Below are positions 51,171-61,604 of a DNA stretch of 64,000 nucleotides, piece by piece. How positions within the stretch are numbered: position 1 is the first letter of the stretch; each line of letters opens with the position of its first letter. The notes below the pieces were generated by a model. The model did not search any database. It was not told the origin of the DNA and saw only the letters and a list, made by a program, of their open reading frames with translations. Both the position numbers and the translations under genes were made by a program. Source of the DNA: Symbiodinium natans (taxonomy: Eukaryota; Sar; Dinophyceae; Suessiales; Symbiodiniaceae); NCBI GenBank assembly GCA_905221605.1, contig CAJNDS010000479.1, positions 5,001 through 69,000 on the forward strand, read 5' to 3'.

Positions 51171-51691
51171 ATATGTTGAGGAAGCATTTTATATTTAATT
51201 ATTGTTATACCTGCCACAGTGTCCAAGGTTCCAGCATCGAAGGAGGTATAACAATATTTGATTACAACCATTGTTTGGTAGATAAGAATTGGATATGGAC
51301 AGCGATCACGAGGGCAATGATTTAAATAATGTGAGCTTTTATAAATATGATGATGATGACGCCTCCCAGAGCTCGCGAGCTTCGCGACGATTTTAATAAA
51401 AACTGTATTTACAACTATTTGAAAAGAAAGGTGGAGGGATATAAGGAGCAAGACAGAAAAGCTAAAAGGAAAATCGACCATAAAAACTATATTACAGCAG
51501 ATTGGTTTAGATAGATTGAATGGAAGGTGCGAATTATGCAATGTAGATTTTATGTAAAGTCAATAAACGGAAATATAAGAACGAACCTGACGGCGCAAAG
51601 AAAATTTAACGACCAAACTCACACGATAAGCAACTGCATAGCATATTGCAAAAAATGCAACTGCTGTATGAGCGACAAGGAAAAGTTTTAA
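51161..51691 (+). pseudogene. frameshifted C-terminal part of the polymerase-helicase
   Basis: Past the stop at 51170, the helicase continues in the -1 frame: KLPLDMLRKHF, then CHSVQGSSIEGG (motif V) and WIWTAITRA (motif VI), to 51325. Another -1 shift gives NDLNNVSFYKY. Further shifts give NYLKRKVEGYKEQDRKAK to YITADWF, then RCELCNVDF, then NLTAQRKFNDQTH, NCIAYCKKCN, ending at 51691. The CxxC ... H ... N ... CxxCN pattern resembles an HNH/endonuclease VII-type zinc domain. In all, five one-base frame changes occur in 530 bases, against none in the preceding 3.4 kb. Either decay or homopolymer sequencing errors. Confidence 0.75.
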
Positions 51692-51732
51692 AAAGATTTA
51701 GTTTAAAAAAAACTTTTTATTATATTGTATAT

Positions 51733-52064
51733 ATGCCGTTAGTAAACCAAGGTGGTTAAAGAGGGCCAATATTAGAAAAACCAAAGGAGGAAGAAGCGCA
51801 AGAATTTAATGAAAAAGTTTATGATATGATTTCAGAGGTGCATCGTAAAATGGATTTGATGTTAGAAAAAATTGAGGCTATTAGTGAAAAACCTAAATCC
51901 AGAACAAGCAATTTAAATACCGAAGCATCATATACAAACAAAAGAAACGCCTATATCAGAAATTAAACGAAGGAGCAATTTTACAGCCTAAACCGGAAAC
52001 AATGGAATATTACAAGGTTGTAAAGGAGGGCGATATAATATGTTTAGATTTTTTTTTACAATAA
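51733..52064 (+). pseudogene. broken small coiled-coil gene next to the right inverted repeat
   Basis: An ATG preceded by ATATTGTATAT opens MPLVNQGG, then TAA. The same frame continues through EKPKEEEAQEFNEKVYDMIS and RKMDLMLEKIEA to 51966. A -1 change then leads into LNEGAILQPKPETMEYY and ends at 52064. So one nonsense codon and one frameshift. The product would be a helical protein of about 108 aa with no known family. Confidence 0.5.
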
Positions 52065-52102
52065 ATTTTGATTTTATGCTGAAATTTGTTTTTACAAGGA
52101 TT

Positions 52103-52416
52103 TTTTACAAAGATATTTATAAAAATGCAATTTTTCAAACAAATATTTTCGGAAGATTTTTTATGATGAAAATTTGAAATATTATTTTTTATGAAAATTT
52201 TGGAAAATTTTATGATGAAATTTTTAATATTTTTTATCATAAAATTATTGATTTTTTTATTGAGATTTTTTGTTAGGAACGGTTGAGGGGTCGGATGTCA
52301 AAAATGAGGAAAAAATATATTGGAAATTGGAAAACGTATATCCCCCCCTAGGGAAAAAAACGAATGAGCGTGTGAGCGGGGGTGGAACATAAGTTGGGGC
52401 ATGGCTGTCCCTAACT
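52103..52416 (-). repeat. right terminal inverted repeat
   Basis: Reverse complement of 31374-31682 with a few mismatches and about ten one-base indels, mostly in runs of A, T or C. Ends CCCTAACT. Confidence 0.9.
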
Positions 52417-52421
52417 CTTTT
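52417..52421 (+). repeat. candidate target-site duplication, right copy
   Basis: CTTTT directly after the right inverted repeat; see 31369-31373. Confidence 0.5.
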
Positions 52422-54240
52422 TTGGGGGGCTTTTGGGGGCTTTTTTGGGGGATTTTGGGGGGCTTTGGGGGGCTTTGGGGGGCTTTTGGGGGGCTTTTGG
52501 GGGGCTTTTGGGGGCTTGTGGGGCTTTTGGGGGGCTTTTTTGGGGGGCTTTTGGGGGGTTTTGGGGGTTGGGGGCTTTTGGGGGGGCTTTTGGGGGGCTT
52601 TGGTGGGGGCTTTTGGGGGGCTTTTTTTGGGGGGCTTTTTTTTGGGGGGGTTTTTTTGGGGGGTTTTTTTGGGGGGCTTTTTTTTGGGGGGCTTTTTTGG
52701 GGGGCTTTTGGGGGGCTTTTGGGGGGGGTTTGGGGGGGGCTTTGGGGGGGGTTTTGGGGGGGGTTTTGGGGGGGGGCTTTTGGGGGGGCTTTTGGGGGGG
52801 GCTTTTGGGGGGGCTTTGGGGGGGGCCTTTTGGGGGGGGCTTTTGGGGGGCTTTTGGGGGGGGCTTTTGGGGGGGGCTTTGGGGGGGGCTTTGGGGGGGG
52901 CTTTTGGGGGGGGCTTTTGGGGGGGGTTTTGGGGGGGGGGCTTATTTTGGGGGGCTTTTGGGGGGGGCTTTTGGGGGGGCTTTTGGGGGGGGCTTTTGGG
53001 GGGGGCTTTGGGGGGGGCTTTGGGGGGGGCTTTTGGGGGGGGCTTTTGGGGGGCTTTTGGGGGGGCTTTTGTTGGGGGGGGCTTTTGGGGGGGGCTTTTT
53101 GGGGGGGGCTTTGGGGGGGGCTTTTGGGGGGGGCTTTTGGGGGGGGGGCTTTTGGGGGGGGCTTTTGGGGGGGGGCTTTGGTGGGGGGGGTTTTGGGGGG
53201 GGGGCTTTTGGGGGGGGGCTTTTGGGGGGGGGCTTTGGGGGGGGGCTTTTGGGGGGGGGCTTTGCGGGGGGGGCTTTTGGGGGGGGCTTTGGGGGGGGCT
53301 TTTGGGGGGGGGGGGGGCTTTGGGGGGCTTTTGGGGGGCTTTTGGGGGAGTTTGGGGGGCTTTTGGGGGGCTTTTGGGGGGCTTTTTTTGGGGGCTTTGG
53401 GGGGTTTGGGGGGCTTTTGGGGGGCGGGGGCTTTTGGGGGCTTTGGGGGGCTTTGGGGGGCTTTGGGGGGGCTTTGGGGGTTTGGGGGGGCTTTGGGGGC
53501 TTTGGGGGGCGCTTTGGGGGGGCTTTGGGGGGGCTTTGGCGGCTTTGGGCGGGATTTGGGGGGGCTTGGGGGGGCTTTGGGGGGGGCTTTGGGGGGGTTT
53601 GGGGGGGCTTTGGGGGGGCTTTGGGGGGGCTTTGGGGGGGCTTGGGGGGGCTATTGGGGGGGCGTTGGTGGGGGGGCTTTGGGGGGGCTTTGGGGGGGCT
53701 TGGGGGGGCTTTGGGGGGCTTGGGGGGGCTTTGGGGGGTTTGGGGGCTTTGGGGGGGGCTTTGGGGGGGCTTTGGGGGGGCTTTGGGGGGGGGCTTGGGG
53801 CTTTGGGGGGGCTTGGAAGGGGCTTGGAAGGGGGCTTGGGGGGGCTTGGGGGGGCTTTGGGGGGGGCTTTGGGGGGGGCCTTTGGGGGGGGGGCCTTGGG
53901 GGGGCCTTGGGGGGGCTTGAGGCTTGGGGGCTGGGGTCTTGGGCTTGGGGGCTTGGGGTCTTGGGGTCTTGGGCTTGGGGCTTTGGGGGTTTTGGGCTGG
54001 GGGCTTGGGGGGGGGCTTGGGGGGCTTGGTGGGGGGGGGGGCTTGGGGGCTTGGGGGGGCTTGGGGGGGCTTTGGGGGGGGGGCTTGGGGGGGCTTGGGG
54101 GGGCTTGGGGGGGTTGGGGGGGCTTGGGGGGGCTTGACGGCTGGGGGGGCTTGATTGGGGGCTTGGGGGCCTTGGGGGGGGGGCGGCGGCTTGGGGGCCT
54201 GGGGGCTTTACACCCTTGGGGGGGTTTAAAAACTTGGGGG
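52417..54240 (+). repeat. extreme G-run satellite (GGGGGGCTTTT type)
   Basis: Units of 8-13 bases, each with a run of 4-9 G and CTTTT, CTTT or CTT, up to about 53910. The spacing then shortens to GGGGGGCTT and GGGGCTTGG. G runs reach 14. All three plus frames stay open as Gly/Leu/Phe/Ala repeats (578 and 602 codons), which are not genes. Strong G-quadruplex potential. It continues the flank at 31240-31373, which the virus split. Confidence 0.95.
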
Positions 54241-54905
54241 GGGGCTAAACCTTGGGGGCTTAAGGGGGCTTAAACATGAGGCTTAAACCTGGGGGCTTAA
54301 AACCTGGGGCTTAAACTTGGGGGCTTAAACCTTGGGGGCTTTAAACCGGCGGCTAAACCTTGGGGGCTTAAACCTGGGGGCTTAAACCTTGGGGGCTTAA
54401 ACCCTTGGGGGCTTAAACCTTGGGGCTTAAACAACCTTGGGGGCTTAAACCTTGGGGGCTTAAACCTTGGGGGCTTTAAAACCTTGGGGGCTTAAACCCT
54501 TGGGGGCTTAAACCTTGGGGGCTTAAACCATTGGGGGCTCTTAAACCTTGGGGCTTAAACCTTGGGGGCTTAACCTTGGGGGCTTAAACCTTGGGGCTTG
54601 GGGGGGTAAACTTGGGGCTTAAAACCTTGGGGGCTTAAACCTTGGGGGCTAAACTTGGGGCTAAACCTTGGGGGGCGCTTAAACCTTGGGGCTTAAACCT
54701 TGGGGCTTAAACTTGGGGCTTTGGGCTTAAACTTGGGCTAAACCTGGGGCTTAAACCTTGGGGCTTCAGCTTGGGGCTTAAACATTGGGGCTTAACCTTG
54801 GTTAAACCTTGGGGCTTAAACCTTGGGGCTTAAACTTGGGGCTTAAACCTTGGGAACCTGGCGCTCAACCTTGGGGCTTAAACCTGGGGCTTAAACCTTG
54901 GGGAC
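54240..54905 (+). repeat. GGGGGCTTAAACCTT satellite
   Basis: About forty units of 14-16 bases, variants of TTGGGGGCTTAAACC. The unit combines the GGGGGCTT of the preceding array with TTAAACC. Confidence 0.9.
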
Positions 54906-55475
54906 TTAACCTGGGGGCTTGGGGCTTGGGCTTGGGGCTTGGGGCTTGGGCTTGGGGCTGGGGCTTGGGGTTGGGGCTGGGGAGGGTGGAGGTGGGGAGG
55001 GTGGAGGGTGGAGGGTGGCGGGGGAGGGTGGAGGTGGGAGGGTGGGAGGGGTGTAGGGTGTAGGAGGGTTTTTTTGGGTGTGAGGGTTGTAGGGTGTAGG
55101 AGGGGGTAGGGGTGTAGGGGGTGTGGGTGTAGGAGGGGGTAGGGTGTTGGAGGGTGGAGGGTGGTGGTGTAGGAGGGTGTAGGGTGTAGGAGGGTGTAGG
55201 GTGTAGGAGGGTGTAGGGTGTAGGAGGGTGTAGGGTGTAGGAGGGTGTAGGGTGTAGGAGGGCGTAGGGTGTAGGAGGGCGTAGGGTGTAGGAGGGGAGG
55301 GTGTAGGAGGGGAGGGTGTAGGGTGTAGGAGAGGGTGTAGGGTGTAGGAGGGTGTAGGGTGTAGGAGGGTGTAGGGTGTAGGAGGGTGTAGGGTGTAGGA
55401 GGGTGTAGGGTGTAGGAGGGTGTAGGGTGTAGGGTGTAGGGTGTAGGGTGTAGGGTGTAGGGTTTCCAAAAAAAA
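54905..55475 (+). repeat. GGGGCTTGG and GGAGGGTGTAGGGTGTA satellites
   Basis: GGGGCTTGGGCTT units run to about 54980, GGAGGTGGAGGG units to 55060, then a regular 15-bp GGAGGGTGTAGGGTG-type array, ending in six 7-bp GGGTGTA units. Minus-strand TLHPTPY frames are repeat translations. Confidence 0.9.
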
Positions 55476-56916
55476 AAGGGGGTCAAGAAAAAAAGGGTCC
55501 CCCAGGATTTGTGCTTGCAGCAGAAGACTTCCAACATTGCAAACCAAGGTGTGTGAGTCAAGGTGTGAGATGTCCAGTTCTAATTTGCGCCCCTCTCTCA
55601 TTGCCAAGGGATCCTCAATCAAAAGCCATGCCTCTCGAGCTTGATCCCGGAAGCCTCAGCCCCTTGTCTTCAAAGAACTGGGTCCAGCTTAGTTTTGGAT
55701 TGGGATTCAAAGAAGTTCAATGCCTGGGTATGCATTCGCGCCCATTCCTACCCGTGACCCTCCCCAACACAAGAAAAGAAAGGCTCGGAATCCCGGCGAT
55801 GAGCTCGATGGGAACGCCATATCTGAAGCAAAGGATTGCAACTGGGGACAGGACGGCCACCTTCGCTCAAAGCCATACCGATCAAGCACGCCATTTGTCA
55901 GGGGTCTTGAGGGATGCCACGGCGCAGGGCTTGAATTTCAACAACTGCAGGTTGGGAAGCATAAGAATTTGCGCTAACCCAGGAGAGTGGTCACCCAATT
56001 CTTTAATCGCGACTTACACCGAAGCAGTCTGGCGATTATTTGTTCAGATCAGGATGACAGATCATGACTCACCTGATCCTGTGTCAGCATCACCACCCGG
56101 TTTGCTGTCCAGTGTCTGTCATAATTGATGCATGCTCGCAGCTGCTTGACACGGGCACTGCTTGCATCATTTGTCAATGCCATGTTTTCAGCATAACCTG
56201 TCGGCTGAGGGGATCAAATGCCACTCAATCGAACACGGGCATCAAACCTGGGAAAATGTGGAACGCACTCCTAGATGTGAATAGCCGGCGTGCATCTCAT
56301 GTTCAGCTCTAGGAAAGCCCGGCTTACCCCAACAACACCTGCAACGTAGAACGTCACAGCTGCTATGCGCCCAAACGGCCCGACTCCCGTAAACAATCAA
56401 CATATGTGGGAAGTCCGAAGGGCTGAGGCCCACACCGTTAGCAACGGCAAGCCTATGTCCTGAAGCTGGGCCTTGGCAGCGGGCTTCGGTTTTGGGAGGT
56501 ACAGAAGATAAATAAATGTCCTCGGGAGGTTCCCTCTTGCAGATTGTCAGCATGCGGAGGAGCCAGGAGCACGGTGCGTTCTTGCTGCATCTCGTTTCTA
56601 ATTTGGCTACAGCTGCAGTGGCCTGTCTCGAAGTGATGTCCAGTTTCCCGTTGCTTGGCTTCCGCAAACCCCCCAAAAGCATCAAAACACTTCAATCCCG
56701 AATCACACCTAAACACCATGAGACAACCTTCGAAGCACCACTTGGGCTCCCCGCTGACATGAGGAATTGCTTTGTGGGGAAACTGGCCAAGGAACCAGAG
56801 CCGAAAGCCCGATTCAAACAAGAGATAGCCCAGGCCGAGCCATTTGCACTTACATTTGGGGGCCACTGTGCCATTGTCGGGTGAACTCAATCACACCTCA
56901 CACCTGTTTGCGCGCG
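55476..56916. other. unique DNA, no gene recognised
   Basis: Mixed sequence. A frame of 205 codons at 55511-56128 (plus) and one of 147 codons at 56242-56685 (minus) show no recognisable domain. Host exons cannot be excluded. Confidence 0.4.
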
Positions 56917-57270
56917 CACACACACACACACACATACACACATACACACATACACACATACACACATACACACATACACACACATACACACATACACACA
57001 CATACACACATACACACATACACACATACACACATACACACATACACACACACACACATACACACATACACACATACACACATACACACATACACACATA
57101 CACACATACACACATATACACATACACACATACACACATACACACATACACACAGACACACGGACACACATACACACAGACACACAGACACACAGACACA
57201 CAGACACACAGACACACAGACACACAGACACACAGACACACAGACACACAGACACACAGACACACAGACA

Positions 57271-57310
<40 letters not shown>
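56917..57310 (+). repeat. CACATA and CACAGA microsatellite
   Basis: CACACATA units to about 57150, then CAGACACA units, ending in a pure (CA)n run. Long His/Thr or Cys/Val frames on either strand are artefacts. Confidence 0.95.
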
Positions 57311-57352
57311 GCGCACGCGCGAGCATGAGCGCGCGAGCGCGCCAGCGTGTGC
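57308..57352. other. alternating purine-pyrimidine GC tract
   Basis: CGCGCACGCGCGAGC and GCGCGCGAGCGCGCC follow the (CA)n run. This could adopt Z-DNA. No gene. Confidence 0.6.
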
Positions 57353-58780
57353 GCATTCACATTCCCTGGCACAGGTGCTCCAGGTGCTCCCGAGTGACCC
57401 TGAGAGCACCAACATCGCCTGCTGTCAAATCTAAGTACACTACTTGTTAAAACTTTGAAGAGGAATAAAGCAACTGCCCAAATGGATAAAGTGCTAAGTC
57501 ATCATGCACCGCGTATGGTTGGCTCAATCTTGCCATACCCGAAAAAGCAAATTAGCACTGTGGATGCCAGAACAACTCACAAAGACGCCCTTGCATGACA
57601 CGTGCACGAAAGCCGTGTCAAACAAACGTATGACAAGGCCGCAACGCGAAACGTCACCCTGAAATAACAAGTTCGCCGCTGCACACCCGCATCTGTGAAG
57701 AAAACTCCAAAATGTGCAAACGTAACATACATTTGGGAGTGATGCGTGCTCAGGACCACATACAACATACCTGGCTTGAAAAAACGGTCTTAGCAAAAGC
57801 TGCCTGAAAAACACGGACTACACTCAGAAAGAGTCTTGCTGGCACTCCTCGCTGCAAATCGAGGTTCCTGCCATTCCTGCCTCTTGCTTTACACAGTGTT
57901 CCGTTATACAATTTCTTCAAGAGTTGAATCAAGCACGAATCTTAAACCTTAAATGCAGTTCAAAGGCATCTGATTGGATTTCACGGCTGAAATAGTTCTG
58001 CTCGCTTTGAAAACCGTTTGGTCGGCCCCATGTACATTCATCCAAAACTGGTCGTTTGGGGCGTGCACGCGGACAATTCTTGTCGTTACAACTGGATTCG
58101 TCTCTGTTGAAGGATCTTCATGCAACAAAAGACAGCTCAAATCCAGGTTCTTGCTCTTGTTTCAAAAACACTTAGATTCTCGTTTTGGAAGTTTGATTTG
58201 CAGTGAAGCTTGAAAGTTCAAGATATTTGCTAACAAATCAGGTGGAATCGAAATGGCTCCAGTGTTTTTGCTGGCTTCACTCGCTTTGTAAACAAATTGG
58301 TGGAACTCGAATACGAGTACATTCATCTAAGAGATTAATCGTTCGGCACTTGCACGTAGTGGAAAGTCTCGTCGTTACATCTGAACTCGTCCGAGTTTGA
58401 GGATTTCATGGACCAAGTGTCAGCTGAAATAAAGGTTTTGCCTCTCGTTCCAGGCCTTGATTCTAAGACTAAAGTGCTGCAGAATCTTTTGCAAAGCCTC
58501 AATCGTGATCTGAAGTGCCATGAACTCGGACAGTGAAAAGGGTTTTTTGTTCTTGGGTTTTTAACCTTCTTTCGGATTCCAAACTGGGCGAACTATCAAA
58601 ACAACTTGAATATCTATCAAAAACGTGAACTACAACTATCAAAAAATTAAATAATTAGCGAAAAACAAGAACTGGCTTAAAATGCGGCAAAGTACAGTAT
58701 TCCTGATTCAAAAACTATCAAAAAAACACATTTGCTTCAAATGCAGCAAACGACTGTATTCCAGACTCTACAGACGCGCG
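57353..58780. other. unique DNA with a diverged internal duplication
   Basis: No gene recognised. About 58000-58110 and 58268-58395 are diverged copies (CTCGCTTTG, TACATTCATC, GTCGTTTGGGGCGTGCACG against TCGTTCGGCACTTGCACG, GTCGTTACA), a period of about 270 bases. Confidence 0.45.
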
Positions 58781-59535
58781 CAACCCCCCCCATTCGCAAA
58801 CACAATGCTCGCATCCTGGGTTTGGAAGGATTCGTTTAGTCTAGCCCGGGGGGGGCAGCCCCCCACCCCCATTTGCAAACACAACGCTGGCATCGCGGGT
58901 TTGAAAAGGATGCCTGCCCGTATCATGGGTTTGGAAGGGCTTCATAAGCTTTGAAGCAAACTTGTCCGGCTCAGAAAAAAAGGGGGGGCTGGGGGGGTGG
59001 GGGGGGCGTAGCCCCCCCAATTTGCAAACACAATACTCGCATCCTGGGTTTGGAAGCGATTGTTTTTCGTCTTGCCCGACTTAAAAAAGCGGGGGGGCGC
59101 AGCCCCTCCCATTTGCAAACACAACGCTGGCATGGCGGGTTTGAAAAGGGATTCCTGCCCGCATCAAGGTTTGGAAGGACTTCATATGCTTTGAATCAAA
59201 CTTGCCCGGCTCAGAAAAAAGAGCGGGGAGGTTGGGGCCCCCCCGTTTGCAAACACAATGCCCGCGTCATGGGTTTGGAAGGGATTCGTTTGAAGCAAGC
59301 TTGCCCGACTTAAAAAGGCGCGGGGACCCCCCCCCCCATTTGCAGCATCATGGGTTGGGAAGGACGTCATATGCTTTGAAGCAAACTTGCGGCTCAGAAA
59401 GAAAAAAGCGGGGAGGTTGGGGGGGGGGGGGGGGGGGGGGGGGGGCGCAGCTCCCCCATTTGCAAACACAACGCACGCTGGCATCGCGGGCTTGAAAAGG
59501 ATTCCTGCCCGCATCATGGGTTTGGAAAGGCTTCA
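58780..59535 (+). repeat. tandem repeat with TTTGCAAACACAACGC and GGGGGCGCAGCCCCC
   Basis: Six copies of CCCATTTGCAAACACAA (near 58793, 58868, 59020, 59108, 59247 and 59456) are followed by GGGTTTGGAAGG, GAAGCAAACTTGCCCGGCTC or GCCCGACTTAAAA, and a G run ending GGCGCAGCCCCC. Two unit types alternate, with a dimer period of about 230 bases. The GGGGGCGCAGCCCCC segments are inverted repeats. Poly-G reaches about 27 near 59419. Confidence 0.85.
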
Positions 59536-59635
59536 TAAGCTTTGAAGCAAACTTGCGCTTTTCTCTTTCTGCTTATGCGAATTAGGAATTATTTCCCCAC
59601 ATCTTTGTGGAAGGTTCTTACTTTTGGGGCTGTCC

Positions 59636-59800
59636 CGCCTCCTCCTCCGCCCCCTCCGCCCCCTCCGCCTCCTCCACCTCCCCCTCCGCCTCCTCCGCCT
59701 CCTCCTCCGCCTCCTCCTCCGCCTCCGCCTCCTCCACCTCCCCTCCTTCTCCTCCTCCTCCTCCCTCCTCCTCCTCTTCCCACCTCCTCCTCCACACACA
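59636..59800 (+). repeat. CCTCCGCCT microsatellite
   Basis: CCTCCGCCT and CCTCCTCCG units, giving polyproline or poly-Gly frames. Not a gene. Confidence 0.9.
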
Positions 59801-60412
59801 GGCACACACAGGCACACACACACACACACATAGGCACACACAGGCACACACAGGCACACACAGGCACACACAGGCACACACTGCCGCACACACAGGCACA
59901 CACCGCCACACACACACACACACACACACACACAGTCACACACACACACACACACACACAGTCACACACACACACACAGTCACACACACACACACACAAG
60001 TCTCTTTCGTCCCTCATTCCGTCCCTCACCACTCACACAGGCACTCACACACAAGTAAAACAGTCACACACACACACACAGTTCACACACACACACACAC
60101 AACACACAACAAGTCACACACACACACCACACAGTCACACACCCACACACATAACACACCACCCTCACACACACACACCACACAGTCAGCACACACACCC
60201 CACACACAGTCACCACACACACACAGTCACGCACAACCGCGCACACAGGCAACACACTTACACACACACACACACTCACACACACACACACAACACACAC
60301 ACAAACCAAACACACACACACACAACACACAAACACACACACACAACACACACACACAGAGTAACACAACACACACAACAGAGTCACAACACACACCACA
60401 GTCACACACATT

Positions 60413-60471
<59 letters not shown>

Positions 60472-60826
60472 GCACACGCACGTCACACACACACACAAAC
60501 ACACCACACACACACACAGAGTTCACACACACACCACACAGAGCACACACACAACAAACACACAAACCACAACACACACACACACAGTCACACACACAAC
60601 AGAGTCACCACACACACACACAGAGTCCACACACACACACACACACACACAGAGTCACACACACAACACACACACAGAGTCACACACACACACACGAGTC
60701 ACACACACACACACAGTCACACACACACACACACACACACAGAGTCACACACACACACACACAGAGTCACACACACACACACACACACAGAGTCACACAC
60801 ACACACACACACAGAGTCACACACAC
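59800..60826 (+). repeat. long (CA)n-derived microsatellite
   Basis: CACACAGGCA units, then (CA)n broken by AGTCAC and AGAGTCAC. About 1 kb. A unique patch at 60001-60050 (CTCTTTCGTCCCTCATTCC) interrupts it. Frames up to 434 codons are artefacts. Confidence 0.95.
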
Positions 60827-61024
60827 TTTGGCTTGGCATGAACTGATGCAGTGGTCACGGTACCAAGAAGAAGGGAAGAAAGAAAAGGAGCATGGTTGCC
60901 TGCCTCGGGACTTCAGGGTACATGATGTCACAAGCAGTGTGGTATCCCACTCTACATGCAGGTACGTCCAGGTGATCAGCCTGGATATCCTCCCAACTCA
61001 TAAGCAGCTTCATTGGCAGTGAGC
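60821..61024 (+). repeat. 204-bp direct repeat, copy 1
   Basis: Begins ACACACTTTGGCTTGGCATG and ends CATTGGCAGTGAGC. Identical over its whole length to 61605-61808. It starts exactly at the end of the CA microsatellite. Confidence 0.9.
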
Positions 61025-61604
61025 TTATGAGCGGGTCACTGCCCCCTGCAAATGGAAATGTCAGTCACAGCGATCACCATGTTCAGGCGTTTACACACAC
61101 ACACGCCCCGAAGGGCGAAAAGGACGCGAAGAAGCAAGCAGGTGTCAGCAAGCCAGTCCTGAACAGCAACAAGAGAGGAGGCCTAGACAACAATACGGGA
61201 ACGACACCAGGAGGCAACAAGAAACGCGAAATCAACAAAACAGGGGGTCAGACAGCATCATGGGAGGACAGTCACTGACATGTCTGTTTAAGGATTCCGG
61301 ATACCTTGAGCGCGTGCCTACCTGGTCCTCCTACCTGCACATGCACAGACGATCTACCTGCACTCCTAGGGAAAGCACATGTTCAGCAAGCTGTCTCTAC
61401 TGATCAACCCTTGACCGCGGCCCTTGACCGTGCAGTGACCGATGATCCCGATGAAGCCCACTGTGGGCACATGTCATCCTACTGCAGATGATCCCGATGG
61501 ATGAGAACAAGCGTCTGCAACGTTGTGATTCACTCATCCGCTATCGCGGGCTCGGGCACATGCCCCTGAGATCTGGCCCCATGTCGGGAAAAACCAGAAC
61601 TGGT
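61025..61604. other. unique spacer between the 204-bp repeats
   Basis: 580 bases, mixed composition. Short frames have no recognisable domain. Confidence 0.5.

Larger units (their letters stand above)
31374..52416. mobile_element. integrated Polinton-like virus (about 21 kb)
   Basis: A gene-dense, AT-rich island flanked by inverted repeats that begin AGTTAGGG and end CCCTAACT, matching the AG...CT ends of Polinton-type elements. It holds the defining morphogenesis genes (double-jelly-roll major capsid protein, probable minor capsid protein, FtsK/HerA-type packaging ATPase), an rve-family integrase and a polymerase-helicase. I found no adenovirus-type Ulp1-like maturation protease; several PLV groups also lack it. 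All recognised core genes are intact except the 3' end of the polymerase-helicase, so the copy looks young or under selection, with damage only near the right end. It is distinguished from a virophage by inference from the capsid type, which I judged by eye only. Confidence 0.9.

Noticed and set aside
31374-52416. Adenovirus-type maturation protease in the element
   Set aside because: I looked for an Ulp1-like His-Asp-Cys pattern in all the element's proteins and found none; the OTU-like Cys/His pair in the polymerase is a different fold, if real.
52401-54273. Gly-rich frames of 578, 495 and 602 codons, which look like a silk- or cell-wall-type protein
   Set aside because: All three plus frames are open and overlap; caused by the G-run satellite.
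57500-57530. Dinoflagellate spliced-leader relic at GGTTGGCTCAATC
   Set aside because: Only a partial match to the leader 3' end; too short and missing the CCATTTTGGCTCAAG core.
59542-60846. A 434-codon polyproline and His/Thr-rich frame
   Set aside because: CCTCCG and CA microsatellite translation; equivalent frames exist on both strands.
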